DNA of 64,000 bases from Scatomorpha stercorigallinarum. GTDB taxonomy: Bacteria > Bacillota > Clostridia > Oscillospirales > Oscillospiraceae. The translations under genes were made by a program, and so were the position numbers. Under the pieces are notes generated by a model. It did no database searches. It was given only the letters and a program-made list of their open reading frames with translations, and had not been told where the DNA came from. The stretch covers positions 1 to 64,000 of the forward strand of contig CALXGN010000014.1 of the NCBI GenBank assembly GCA_944387865.1, in the 5' to 3' direction. Positions 1 through 7,938 of the stretch are shown in pieces. How positions within the stretch are numbered: the first letter of the stretch is position 1; the number at the start of each line of letters is the position of its first letter.

Positions 1-75
1 TGCGCCTCTGAGGCGCAACCTCCGCGCTGTGCGCGGAGAGGGGGAGCCTACGAGGGGGACGAAGTCCCCCTCGTA
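1..75. repeat. cluster of three GC-rich hairpins downstream of pfkA
   Basis: Three short inverted repeats lie side by side: 1-17 (TGCGCCT/AGGCGCA), 22-40 (CTCCGCG/CGCGGAG) and 49-75 (TACGAGGGGGAC, loop GAA, GTCCCCCTCGTA, a perfect 12-bp stem). The last begins 5 nt beyond the pfkA stop codon. None is followed by a clear U tract on the minus strand, so this is not a standard intrinsic terminator. It may protect the 3' end or be part of a dispersed palindromic element; the window edge cuts it off. Confidence 0.55.
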
Positions 76-79
76 TCGC

Positions 80-1171
80 TCACGTTTCGTCGCCAAAATA
101 TATCTTCACGTCCCTGGCCGTCTGGATCAGCGGGTGGTCCGTGGGCAGGAACTTGGTGCGGCTGGCGGAGTCCTCCAGCGGGACGGAGACGATCTCGCCC
201 TGCTGGATGCCCACCATCATGCCGTACTTGTGCTCCATGATGAGGTGCGCGGCGGCGGTGCCGAACTGCGTGGCGAGCACGCGGTCGTACGGGCACGGGG
301 GGCCGCCCCTCTGGTAGTGGCCGGGGATGGTGACGCGCGTCTCCTGCCCGGTGAGGGCCTCCAGCTCGCTGGCGATGCGGTAGGAGATGGTGGAGTGGCG
401 CGACTGCTCCTTCACGCGGCGGCGCTCCTCCTCGCTGAGCACGGCGTCCGTGCTGGAGACGGCGCCCTCCGCCACGGCGATGATGGAAAAGTGCTTGCCG
501 CTGCGGTAGCGCTGCTCGACGGCGGCGGCCACGGCCTCGATCTTATAGGGTATCTCCGGGATGAGGATGATGTCCGCGCCGGAGGCGATGCCGGCGTTCA
601 GCGTCAGCCAGCCGGCGTCGCGGCCCATCAGCTCCACCAGGAAAACGCGCCCGTGGGAGCTGGCGGTGGAGTGTATGTAGTCGATGACGTTGGTGCCGAT
701 GTCCACGGCGCTCTGGAAGCCGAAGGTGGTGTCCGTGCCCCAGATGTCGTTGTCGATGGTCTTGGGCAGGGTGATGATGTTCATGCCCGCGTCCATCAGC
801 AGCTTGGCGCTCTTCTGCGTGCCGTTGCCGCCCATGACGATCAGGCAGTCCAGGTTGAGGCGGTTATAGGTGTCCAGCATGGCGGGCATCAGGTCGTTGC
901 CCTGGTCGTCCACGATGGCCTTGCCGGGGATGTACTTCTGGCGCGAGGTGCCGAGTATGGTGCCGCCCTCCGTCAGGATGCCGGAGAAGTCCTTCGACTC
1001 CATGAACTTATAGTCGCCCTCGATGAGGCCGCGGTAGCCGTCGTACATGCCGAAGATCTCGACATTGTCAACGTACTGCAGCAGCGCCTTGCCGATGCCG
1101 CGGATTGCGGCGTTCAGGCCCTGGCAGTCGCCGCCGGAGGTGACTATGCCTACCTTTGTGTTCCTTTTCAT
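80..1171 (-). CDS. pfkA: 6-phosphofructokinase
   Basis: Phosphorylates fructose 6-phosphate to fructose 1,6-bisphosphate in glycolysis (cytoplasm). The 363-aa protein has the PFK fold markers: the N-terminal GGDCQGLNA loop (residues 13-21), the TIDND catalytic motif preceded by Pro-Lys, the MGRDAGWLTL sugar-phosphate segment and PGHYQRGG near residue 285. The phosphate-donor loop reads GGNGT: Asn replaces the usual Mg-binding Asp, Gly is kept at the position that is Asp in PPi-dependent enzymes, but the TIDND motif is preceded by Lys as in PPi-type and actinobacterial enzymes. Donor specificity (ATP or PPi) therefore cannot be read off with certainty. The ATG at 1171 is preceded by AGGAGGT and by its own promoter. 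It is the last gene of the minus-strand housekeeping block. Confidence 0.93.
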   Translation of the reverse strand: MKRNTKVGIVTSGGDCQGLNAAIRGIGKALLQYVDNVEIFGMYDGYRGLIEGDYKFMESKDFSGILTEGGTILGTSRQKYIPGKAIVDDQGNDLMPAMLDTYNRLNLDCLIVMGGNGTQKSAKLLMDAGMNIITLPKTIDNDIWGTDTTFGFQSAVDIGTNVIDYIHSTASSHGRVFLVELMGRDAGWLTLNAGIASGADIILIPEIPYKIEAVAAAVEQRYRSGKHFSIIAVAEGAVSSTDAVLSEEERRRVKEQSRHSTISYRIASELEALTGQETRVTIPGHYQRGGPPCPYDRVLATQFGTAAAHLIMEHKYGMMVGIQQGEIVSVPLEDSASRTKFLPTDHPLIQTARDVKIYFGDET

Positions 1172-1221
1172 ATATGATAACCTCCTGATCCCCCCGGGGA
1201 TATTCGCGTCATTCCAAACGT

Positions 1222-1251
1222 ATCATACAGCAGCGGCCGGGCGCTTGTCAA
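1222..1251 (-). promoter_or_regulatory. SigA-type promoter of pfkA
   Basis: On the minus strand TTGACA (1246-1251) and TATGAT (1222-1227) are separated by 18 nt, about 50 nt upstream of the pfkA start. The -35 box is a perfect match and the -10 box 5/6. Confidence 0.75.
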
Positions 1252-1281
1252 CAGGCAGACTGTTAAATTTCCCGCTAAAAA

Positions 1282-1306
1282 ACGGGCGGCCGCGCCGCCC
1301 GTTTTT
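1282..1306. terminator. bidirectional intrinsic terminator after the suf genes
   Basis: Perfect 9-bp stem ACGGGCGGC / GCCGCCCGT (1282-1290, 1294-1302) with loop CGC. It has a T run on the plus strand and an A run (1277-1282) giving a U run on the minus strand. It ends the transcript that carries sufC and the SufB/D-like gene and separates it from pfkA. Confidence 0.85.
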
Positions 1307-1316
1307 CCGCCGCTGT

Positions 1317-2234
1317 TTACTTCAGGAAGCCGGCCACGATCTCCGCTTCGGCCTCTTTTTCCGTCAGGCCGAGGGTCATCAGCTTGGTCAGCTGCTCGCC
1401 GGCGATCTTGCCGATGGCCGCCTCGTGGACGAGGCTGGCCTCCACGCTGTTGGCGGTGATCTCCGGTATCGCCTGCACGAAGCCGTTGTCCATGACGATG
1501 CTGTCGCACTCCGAGTGCCCGTAGCACTTGCCGTTGCCGTTGATCTTCATCAGCAGCACCTGGCGGGAGTTGCCGCTGGCCACGCTGCGGCTGATGACGT
1601 TGGAGGAGCTGTCCTCGCCGTCCAGGTCCACGCAGAAGTTCGTCTCCGCGTACTGCGTGCCGTGGGTCATCAGCTTTTCGCGGATGATGAGCGTGGCGCC
1701 GCCGGCCAGCTTGGCCTGCGTGTCGCGTTTGGTGGAGTCCACGCCCTTGATCTGTGTGGTGTCCATCTCCATGTACGCGCCCTCGGCCAGCTCGATGATG
1801 GTGGTGGGGTTCATGATGCGCTCGCCGGTGCCATCGCCCTCGGCGTAGTGCTTTTCGATGTACTTCACCTTCGCGTTTTTGCCCACGAAGAAGCTGTGTA
1901 TGCCGTCGTGCTGGCTGTCCTGGCTGCCGCAGTTGGAGATGCCGCAGCCGGCGACGATGGTCACGTCGCAGTCCTCGCCGATGTGGAAATCGTTGTACAC
2001 CAGGTCCTTGAGGCCGGACTTGGCGATGATGACGGGGATGTGCATGCTCTCGTTTTTTGTGCCGGGTTTGATGTAGATGTCGATGCCCGGCTTGTCCTTC
2101 TTGCTGACGATGTCGATGTTGGCGGTGGTGTTCCGCCCGGCGAGCTCGCCGTCCGAGCGGATATTATAGGCCCCCTCGGGGACGCCGTGCAGCCCGGCCA
2201 CCTGTTCGAGCAGGGCTCTCTGGATGCTGTCCAT
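1317..2234 (-). CDS. SufB/SufD-family Fe-S cluster assembly scaffold
   Basis: Scaffold partner of the SufC ATPase in assembling Fe-S clusters. The 305-aa protein is a single SufBD beta-helix domain: it has the typical AGCGISNCG segment (about residue 110), the HFAEG-like HYAEGDGTGERI segment and the C-terminal HEAAIGKIAGEQL signature of SufB/SufD proteins. It is much shorter than classical SufB (about 470 aa), matching the compact SufBC systems of anaerobic Clostridia and archaea, in which one SufB/D-like protein serves with SufC; no SufS, SufU or SufE is in the window. The start at 2234 has a strong AAGGAGGT site; the gene follows sufC by 12 nt, so they are co-transcribed. Confidence 0.88.
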   Translation of the reverse strand: MDSIQRALLEQVAGLHGVPEGAYNIRSDGELAGRNTTANIDIVSKKDKPGIDIYIKPGTKNESMHIPVIIAKSGLKDLVYNDFHIGEDCDVTIVAGCGISNCGSQDSQHDGIHSFFVGKNAKVKYIEKHYAEGDGTGERIMNPTTIIELAEGAYMEMDTTQIKGVDSTKRDTQAKLAGGATLIIREKLMTHGTQYAETNFCVDLDGEDSSSNVISRSVASGNSRQVLLMKINGNGKCYGHSECDSIVMDNGFVQAIPEITANSVEASLVHEAAIGKIAGEQLTKLMTLGLTEKEAEAEIVAGFLK

Positions 2235-2246
2235 ATACCTACCTCC

Positions 2247-2966
2247 TTAGACCGCGGAGAGGCGGGAGCACTGGCCGCCGCCGATGAGCTTGGGCAGCAT
2301 CTCCTCGCGCGCGCCGTCCTCGGTGATGGCGCCGTTGGCGATGACGATGATGCGGTCGGCGATCTCCAGTATCCGCTCCTGGTGGGTGATGATCATGATG
2401 CTGCCGCTGACCTCTTCATAGAGCTTCTCGAACACGGCGATGAGGTTGGAAAAGCTCCAGAGGTCGATGCCCGCCTCCGGCTCGTCGAAAAGCGAGAGCT
2501 TGGTGCCGCGGGCGAGGATGGTGGCGATCTCGATGCGCTTGAGCTCGCCGCCGGAGAGGCTGGCGTTGACCTCGCGGTTCACATAGTCGCGCGCGCACAT
2601 GCCCACGCGGGCCAGGTAATCGCAGGCCTGGCCGACGGTGATCTTCTTCCCCGCCGCGTAGCGCAGCAGGTCGTAGACCGTGATACCCTTGAAGCGCACC
2701 GGCTGCTGGAAGGCGAAGCTGATGCCCTTTTTCGCCCGCTCGGTGACGCCGAGGGCGGTTATATCCTCCCCGTCGAGGAAGATGCTGCCGGACGTGGGCG
2801 TGATAATGCCGGCGATGATGCGCGCCAGCGTGCTCTTGCCGCCGCCGTTGGGCCCCGTGATAGCCACGAAGCGCTCATCGACCTTGAGGCTGACGCCGCG
2901 CAGTATCTCTTTTTCGCCGCCGTCCTCTTCAGGAGCGGCGTAGGTGATGTCTCTGAGTTCCAGCAT
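2247..2966 (-). CDS. sufC: Fe-S cluster assembly ATPase SufC
   Basis: Soluble ABC-type ATPase that drives the SufB/D scaffold. The 239-aa protein shows Walker A GPNGGGKST (about residues 38-46), the Q-loop FAFQQP, the ABC signature LSGGELKR (about 140-147), Walker B LSLFDEPEAGID and the switch His in IITHQ. The variant SGGE with Lys-Arg after it is typical for SufC. It lies directly upstream of the SufB/D-like gene and 25 nt downstream of plsY. A GGGAGGG site precedes the ATG, at a somewhat long spacing of about 13 nt. Confidence 0.93.
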   Translation of the reverse strand: MLELRDITYAAPEEDGGEKEILRGVSLKVDERFVAITGPNGGGKSTLARIIAGIITPTSGSIFLDGEDITALGVTERAKKGISFAFQQPVRFKGITVYDLLRYAAGKKITVGQACDYLARVGMCARDYVNREVNASLSGGELKRIEIATILARGTKLSLFDEPEAGIDLWSFSNLIAVFEKLYEEVSGSIMIITHQERILEIADRIIVIANGAITEDGAREEMLPKLIGGGQCSRLSAV

Positions 2967-2991
2967 AGACTGAAACGTTCCCTCCCTTGTG

Positions 2992-3666
2992 TCAAAAGTC
3001 CTCCGAGTCCAGCTTGTGCGAGACGTCGGGGCGGAAATCTATCTTTGATTCGCGGTGCTGTATCAGCCGCACGATGTTCTGCCAGTGCTTGAGCACCACC
3101 AGCGCCACGGAGATGCACACCAGCGTCATGCTGAGGCCCGAGAAGCCCTGCGCCAGGGCGGTCACCGGCACGCTCAGCGCGGCCAGCACCGAGCCCAGCG
3201 AGACATAGCGCGTCGCCGCCACGGCGATGGCGAAGATGAGTAGGCAGATGAGCCCCGCGTGGTATTCCATGACGAACACGCAGGCCACGCCGCAGAGTAT
3301 GCCCTTGCCGCCCCGGAAGCCGAAGGGCGCGGGGAACACGTGCCCCATCACGCAGCAGAAGGTGGCGAAGGCGCGGCCCACTTCGCGGTAATAGGCCAGC
3401 TCCTCCGGCTCCGGCGCGGCCAGACCCAGCAGTATGCCGCCGAGGAAGGCGGCCAGCAGACCCTTGCCGATGTCCACGGCCAGCACCTCCAGCAGCCCGC
3501 TGCGGCCGAAGGAGCGGAAAAAGTTCGTGGCCCCGGCGTTTCCGCTGCCCATGCTGCGGATGTCCACGCCGAACATGCGGCGGGAGATGATGAGCGAGCC
3601 GTTGAGGCAGCCCAGCGCGTAGCTGAGCGCCGCGATAAGGACCAGCAGCAGGACGGTGACGATCAT
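2992..3666 (-). CDS. plsY: glycerol-3-phosphate acyltransferase PlsY
   Basis: Integral membrane enzyme transferring the acyl group of acyl-phosphate to glycerol 3-phosphate, the first step of phospholipid synthesis. Starting at the ATG at 3666 gives 224 aa with several hydrophobic helices and the three conserved PlsY motifs: GSGNAGATNFFR (about residues 38-49), GHVFPAPFGFRGGKG, and the C-terminal KHWQNIVRL segment. The ATG overlaps the stop codon of der by 4 nt (ATGA), so the two are translationally coupled. The same frame stays open far upstream, but that part is a shadow of der. The C-terminal tail after the last helix is about 25 residues and polar. Confidence 0.93.
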   Translation of the reverse strand: MIVTVLLLVLIAALSYALGCLNGSLIISRRMFGVDIRSMGSGNAGATNFFRSFGRSGLLEVLAVDIGKGLLAAFLGGILLGLAAPEPEELAYYREVGRAFATFCCVMGHVFPAPFGFRGGKGILCGVACVFVMEYHAGLICLLIFAIAVAATRYVSLGSVLAALSVPVTALAQGFSGLSMTLVCISVALVVLKHWQNIVRLIQHRESKIDFRPDVSHKLDSEDF

Positions 3667-4988
3667 TCCTTGTCCCCTTTCTGCCGGATGACGATCTTCA
3701 CCGGCGTGCCCTCCAGGCCGAAAACGGCGCGTATCTGGTTCTCGATATACCGCTGGTAGGAGAAGTGGAAGAGCTCGCGGCTGTTGCAGAAGATGACGAA
3801 GCAGGGCGGCTTTACCCCCGTCTGCGTCATGTAGTAGATCTTCAGCCGCTTGCCCTTGTCCGTGGGCGGCTGCTGGCGGGCCTGGGCGTCCGCCAGGACG
3901 TTGTTGAGCATGCCCGTGGTGATGCGCATGGAGCTCTGCTCGTTGACGAAGTTCACCAGCTCGAAGATGCGCTGCGTGCGCTGGCCCGTGACGGCGCTGA
4001 TGAAGAGCACCGGCGCGTAGGTCATGAAGGCCAGGTCGCGGTAGATGTCCCGGCGCATCCGGTCCATGGTCTTGCCGTCCTTTTCCACAAGGTCCCACTT
4101 GTTCGCCACGATGATGCTGGCCTTCCCGGCCTCGTGCGCCATTCCGGCGATCTTCGTGTCCTGCTCAGTCACGCCCTCGCGCGCGTCTATCATGATCAGG
4201 CACACGTCCGCGCGCTCGATGGCCAGCTGCGCGCGCATGACGGAGAATTTCTCGATGCGGTCGTCCACCTTCGAGCGGCGGCGGATGCCCGCCGTGTCGA
4301 TGAAAACGTATTTGCCGTATTCGTTTTCAAACTGCGTGTCCACGGCGTCGCGCGTGGTGCCGGCCTGGTCGGCGACTATGACGCGCTTTTCGCCGAGGAT
4401 GAGGTTGATGAGCGAGCTCTTGCCCACGTTGGGCTTGCCTATCACGGCGACGTGGATGCGCTCGTCGTCCTCCTCGCCCTCCTCCGGGGGCGGGAAGTGC
4501 GCCACGCAGGCGTCCAAAAGGTCGCCCGTGCCGTGCCCGTGCATGGCGGAGAGCTCGATTGGGTCCCCCAGGCCGAGGGAGTAGAACTCGTAAAACCCCG
4601 GGTCCGGCAGGCCCGTGGAGTCCATCTTGTTCACGCAGAGCACCACCGGCTTTTTGGAGCGCAGCAGCATATTAGCCACCTCGCGGTCCGCGGCGGTGAC
4701 GCCGGTGCCGATCTCCGTCACCAGGACGATCACGTCCGCCGCGTCGATGGCGATCTGCGCCTGCTCGCGCATGAAGAGCAGTATCTCGCTGTCGGCCGTG
4801 GGCTCGATGCCGCCGGTATCGACGATGTCGAACCTGCGGCCGTTCCACTCGCACTCAGCGTAGAGCCGGTCGCGCGTGACGCCCGGCGTGTCCTCCACGA
4901 TGGAGAGGCGCTTGCCCGCCAGGCGGTTGAAGAGCAGGGACTTGCCCACGTTGGGCCGCCCCACTATGGCTACAAGGGGTCTGGACAT
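3663..4988 (-). CDS. der: ribosome-assembly GTPase Der (EngA)
   Basis: Essential GTPase of 50S subunit maturation with two tandem G domains and a C-terminal KH-like domain (441 aa). The first G domain has GRPNVGKS (about residues 10-17), DTPG, DTGG and NKMD; the second has GKPNVGKSS (about 183-191), DQAGTTRD, DTAG and NKWD. The KH-like end contains PTDKGKRLKIYYMTQ. Length and order are normal for Der. It sits between the DUF512 radical-SAM gene and plsY, a neighbourhood common in Clostridia, with a 27-nt gap upstream and a 4-nt overlap downstream. Confidence 0.96.
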   Translation of the reverse strand: MSRPLVAIVGRPNVGKSLLFNRLAGKRLSIVEDTPGVTRDRLYAECEWNGRRFDIVDTGGIEPTADSEILLFMREQAQIAIDAADVIVLVTEIGTGVTAADREVANMLLRSKKPVVLCVNKMDSTGLPDPGFYEFYSLGLGDPIELSAMHGHGTGDLLDACVAHFPPPEEGEEDDERIHVAVIGKPNVGKSSLINLILGEKRVIVADQAGTTRDAVDTQFENEYGKYVFIDTAGIRRRSKVDDRIEKFSVMRAQLAIERADVCLIMIDAREGVTEQDTKIAGMAHEAGKASIIVANKWDLVEKDGKTMDRMRRDIYRDLAFMTYAPVLFISAVTGQRTQRIFELVNFVNEQSSMRITTGMLNNVLADAQARQQPPTDKGKRLKIYYMTQTGVKPPCFVIFCNSRELFHFSYQRYIENQIRAVFGLEGTPVKIVIRQKGDKE

Positions 4989-5015
4989 TCAGCCGGCCAC
5001 CTTTCACGTTCAGAT

Positions 5016-6329
5016 TCAGTAGGAAACGCCCAGCATGGCGTCGAGCAGTTCCCCGCCCGAGCCGCCGATGGGCGTCACGGGCACGCCGAGGGCCTCCGAG
5101 GCCTGCTCGAGCGTCACGTCGTCGAGGAACACGCCCTCGCCGTGGCGGAGCATGGTGTGCGGGATCAGCAGCCGCTCCCCGAGGTCCTTCCCGCGGAGCT
5201 GCACGATGAGGTCGCCGCCCGTGACCAGCCCGGCCACGTCTATCGTGTGGCCGAAGAAGTCGTTGACGACGGCGTACACCCTCCCGTCTATTTTAGCACA
5301 TTTTTTATGAGCAGTCTGTAAAAGTTTTTCCAGCAGCGGCGCCGCTGAAACGCCGGTGGCGATGGCAAAGCGCCCTCCCTCGCCCTCGTCCGGCTCCGCC
5401 AGGCGCAGGGCGGCCATGAATTCGGTCTCCAGCAGGCGCATCAGCCCCACGCCGTTTTCCAGCTGGCTGTACTCCTCGTAGTATTCGTCCTCCGGCACCT
5501 CGCGCCCCGCCTTGAGATAGAGCTCGTCCGAGCACCAGAACACGCGGCTGCCGAGCCTTTGCAGGCATTCTTCGGCATAGGCCTCCACGCGGTCGATAGT
5601 CTCCGCGGCGGACTCCCGGTCGAAGGGCCTGAGCTCCGCCAGCCCCTCGCGGTGCTTCGTCAGCCCCACGGGGACGATGGAGACGCTGTTCACGCCCGGA
5701 TAGAGCCCGGCCAGGTCGCTCATCGTGCGCGAGAGCTGCCCGCGGTCGTTCCAGCCCGGGCAGCAGACGATCTGGCAGTCCATGACGATGCCGGCCGCCG
5801 CCAGCCGCTTCAGCGGGCCCATGATGTCCGCGGCCTTCGGGTTGCCCATGAGCTCCGCGCGCAGCGCGCCGTCCGTGGCGTGGACGGAGACGTTGATGGG
5901 GCTGATCTTCAGCGCGCAGATGCGCTCCAGCTCCCGCTCGGAGAGGTTGGTGAGCGTGATGTAGCTGCCCGTGAGGAAGCTCAGGCGCGCGTCGTCGTCC
6001 TTGAAATAGAGCGTTTTGCGCAGGCCCTTCGGCAGCTGGTCGATGAAGCAGAACTTGCAGCGGTTCGAGCAGCCCCAGGGCCGGTCCATCAGGTACTCCT
6101 CAAAGTCGAGCCCGAGGTCCTCCCCCTCGCTCTTTTTCACCTTCACGGTGTATTCACGGCCGTTTCCCGCCGCGCGGAGCACAAGCGAAACGCGCGGCTC
6201 ATATCCCCAGTAGCGGTAATCGAGCACATCCTCTACCTCGTGCCCGTTTATGCTCACGAGCTCGTCGCCCACATGCACCTTTCCGCGCAGCGGGCTGTAC
6301 TCATCTATGTTTGTAATGGTGTTGAGCAT
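5016..6329 (-). CDS. PDZ / radical-SAM protein of the DUF512 family
   Basis: The 437-aa protein begins with a short PDZ-like domain (GDELVSINGHEV, about residues 22-33), then a radical-SAM-type cysteine cluster CSNRCKFCF (about residue 88; Cx3Cx2C), followed by the DUF512 domain with several further cysteines (IVCCPGW). Such proteins are presumed 4Fe-4S oxidoreductases; their reaction is unknown. The family occurs next to der in many Firmicutes and cyanobacteria, which suggests a link to ribosome assembly or translation, but that is inference. The start has a GGAGGT site; a GC hairpin (GGCGGC/GCCGCC, about 6346-6362) lies just upstream in the 5' leader. Confidence 0.85.
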   Translation of the reverse strand: MLNTITNIDEYSPLRGKVHVGDELVSINGHEVEDVLDYRYWGYEPRVSLVLRAAGNGREYTVKVKKSEGEDLGLDFEEYLMDRPWGCSNRCKFCFIDQLPKGLRKTLYFKDDDARLSFLTGSYITLTNLSERELERICALKISPINVSVHATDGALRAELMGNPKAADIMGPLKRLAAAGIVMDCQIVCCPGWNDRGQLSRTMSDLAGLYPGVNSVSIVPVGLTKHREGLAELRPFDRESAAETIDRVEAYAEECLQRLGSRVFWCSDELYLKAGREVPEDEYYEEYSQLENGVGLMRLLETEFMAALRLAEPDEGEGGRFAIATGVSAAPLLEKLLQTAHKKCAKIDGRVYAVVNDFFGHTIDVAGLVTGGDLIVQLRGKDLGERLLIPHTMLRHGEGVFLDDVTLEQASEALGVPVTPIGGSGGELLDAMLGVSY

Positions 6330-6415
6330 GATACCTCCAGAAAATGGGCGGCGGAGCCGCCGGTCACGGCCTCAGCGCCGCTCGGGCGCCGCTTATGCCG
6401 GGGAGAAAAGCAAAA

Positions 6416-6441
6416 GAAGGAAAGGCGAGCGCCTTCCCTTC
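6416..6441 (-). terminator. intrinsic terminator after rpmF
   Basis: On the minus strand a 12-bp stem (one G-U pair) is formed by GAAGGGAAGGCG and CGCCTTTCCTTC, followed by TTTTGCTTTT. It starts about 15 nt beyond the rpmF stop. Confidence 0.85.
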
Positions 6442-6456
6442 TCTGCGTTGCAGTTT

Positions 6457-6645
6457 TTACTTGCTCTCCTCAACTGCGAGGACCTGGCGCCCGTTGTACT
6501 GGCCGCAGGCCTTGCAGGCGCGGTGGGGCAGATGGTAAGCGCCGCAGTTCGGGCACTTGACTATGCTGGGGGCCTCGAGCTTCCACACGGAAGAGCGCCG
6601 CTTGTTGCGCCTCTGGCGGGAAACTTTACTCTTCGGTACTGCCAT
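6457..6645 (-). CDS. rpmF: 50S ribosomal protein L32
   Basis: Small zinc-binding ribosomal protein, 62 aa. It begins MAVPKSKVSRQRRNKRRS, the typical L32 N-terminus, and has the zinc ribbon CPNCGAYHLPHRAC..CG. The start at 6645 has a GGGAGG site about 8 nt upstream; a longer reading frame to 6660 would place this site inside the gene. It is co-transcribed with the DUF177 gene upstream (53-nt gap), an arrangement shared by most bacteria. Confidence 0.96.
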   Translation of the reverse strand: MAVPKSKVSRQRRNKRRSSVWKLEAPSIVKCPNCGAYHLPHRACKACGQYNGRQVLAVEESK

Positions 6646-6698
6646 TATTACACCTCCCATAGACGGCTGTCGTTGAGCAGCTCTATGTTAATAGAAAT

Positions 6699-7187
6699 TT
6701 ATTTATCCAAAAGCTGCTCCAGCACAGCTAATCTTGGATCGATGTCCGGGCGGCATCCGCAGGGCCCGTTGTTCAGGTCCTTGCCGCATTTGGGGCAGAG
6801 CCCCTTGCAGTCCGGCCGGCAGAGGCTCTTCGACTCCATGTCGAGGATGAAAGCCGTCTCCAGCAGGTCGTCGATGTCGAGCTCCTCGCCCTGCAGGCAG
6901 AAGGCCTCGGCCTCCTCGCTGTCCTCGGCGTCCACCACGGGGACGGCAACGTCCACGTGCTTGTGCCGGCTGTAGGTCCTGCCGCAGCGGTCGCAGCGGC
7001 AGAGCATGTCGGCGTCCACCCCGGCGCGCACCCACAGCGCCCCGGCGGTGTTGACGACCTCGCCCGCGCCGCGCGGCGCGGCCTCAAAGGCGACGACATA
7101 GGGGGCGGCAAGGCGCCCGGGATTGAGCTCGCGCTCGAAGGGGAGCCGCGCTCCGGGGACGGAAATGACATCTCTCAGATCGAGCAT
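6699..7187 (-). CDS. DUF177 / YceD family protein
   Basis: 162 aa from the ATG at 7187. An in-frame GTG at 7196 would abut the GGAGGGG site with no spacing, so the ATG, about 8 nt away, is preferred. The C-terminal half has two CxxC pairs (CRCDRCG and CPKCG) and an acidic centre, typical for DUF177 proteins encoded just before rpmF. The E. coli and plant relatives affect 23S rRNA or L32 accumulation; the exact role here is unknown. It is transcribed from a consensus promoter. Confidence 0.88.
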   Translation of the reverse strand: MLDLRDVISVPGARLPFERELNPGRLAAPYVVAFEAAPRGAGEVVNTAGALWVRAGVDADMLCRCDRCGRTYSRHKHVDVAVPVVDAEDSEEAEAFCLQGEELDIDDLLETAFILDMESKSLCRPDCKGLCPKCGKDLNNGPCGCRPDIDPRLAVLEQLLDK

Positions 7188-7219
7188 GTTCTTCACCCCT
7201 CCCGCACAGCCGCCTTGGT

Positions 7220-7248
7220 ATTATAATTGATATATCGCCCCTTGTCAA
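7220..7248 (-). promoter_or_regulatory. perfect consensus SigA promoter of DUF177-rpmF
   Basis: Minus strand TTGACA (7243-7248), 17-nt spacer, TATAAT (7220-7225). Both boxes are exact consensus matches, fitting strong, growth-linked expression of a ribosomal protein operon. Confidence 0.9.
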
Positions 7249-7284
7249 CTGCTTTTTTGCTTATTTCGCGCGCCCCGGCGCGCC

Positions 7285-7923
7285 TCAGGCGGCGGGGCTG
7301 GCCTCCGCCGCGGCGGGCGAGGCCGAAGCCGCCGGCGCGAGGGCGTCGTCCGCCGCAGCGGAGGCGTCCACGCCCTCCTCCTGCGCCGTCCCAGGCTTGA
7401 TCTCTATCACCCGCAGCTGGGATGCGTCATAGTCCGTCTCCGCCGTGATGGTCTCCGTGATGCGCGCCACGTCCGCTTCGCTCAGGCCTTCCGCCGGGGC
7501 CGGCACCGCCACGGTGACGCCGTCGTCGGTCATATAGGCCACGCAGTCGGCGAAGTCGCGGGCGATGAGGAGGTTTTCTATCTGCGTCTCCATCATCGAC
7601 CACTGGGCCATGGCGGCGATGGCGTCCATGGCGCTGTCGATGGTCTCCTGCGAGGCGGACTCGGAGGCCGCCGCCGTCTGCAGCAGGCTCAGCGCCTCGT
7701 CGCGCGAGGTCTGGCGCGTCAGCCGCGCCTCGGCAAAGTAGTCGAAGGCCTCCTGCGCTTCGTCCTCCTGCCCGAGGGCGGCGGCCATGGCCGCGTCTTC
7801 GGCCTCCACCATGGCCTCGTCCGCGCGGCCCCAGCTGTTGTTGTAGCTCCAGTTGAGGTACACCGCCGCGCAGACGAACAGCATGACCGTGACGATGATG
7901 ATGTTGCGTTTCGCCTTTTTCAC
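7285..7923 (-). CDS. spoIIIAH: stage III sporulation protein AH
   Basis: Mother-cell half of the SpoIIQ-SpoIIIAH channel that joins the mother cell and forespore during engulfment. The 212-aa product has a basic N-terminus, one membrane anchor (IIIVTVMLFVCAAVYLNW, about residues 8-25), a coiled, Ala/Glu-rich linker and a C-terminal ring-building (YscJ/FliF-like) domain ending in VIEI. A further tail of about 38 Ala/Pro/Ser-rich residues follows, longer than in Bacillus. The GTG at 7923 is used: the TTG at 7938 lies inside the GGGAGG ribosome-binding site. It is the last gene of the spoIIIA operon. Confidence 0.9.
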   Translation of the reverse strand: MKKAKRNIIIVTVMLFVCAAVYLNWSYNNSWGRADEAMVEAEDAAMAAALGQEDEAQEAFDYFAEARLTRQTSRDEALSLLQTAAASESASQETIDSAMDAIAAMAQWSMMETQIENLLIARDFADCVAYMTDDGVTVAVPAPAEGLSEADVARITETITAETDYDASQLRVIEIKPGTAQEEGVDASAAADDALAPAASASPAAAEASPAA

Positions 7924-7938
7924 GTTTTTGCCTCCCAA

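Noticed and set aside
29..1177. Plus-strand 382-codon frame opposite pfkA
   Set aside because: Antisense shadow of a clearly identified gene; His/Ala/Val/Asp-rich composition typical of complementary GC-rich codons.
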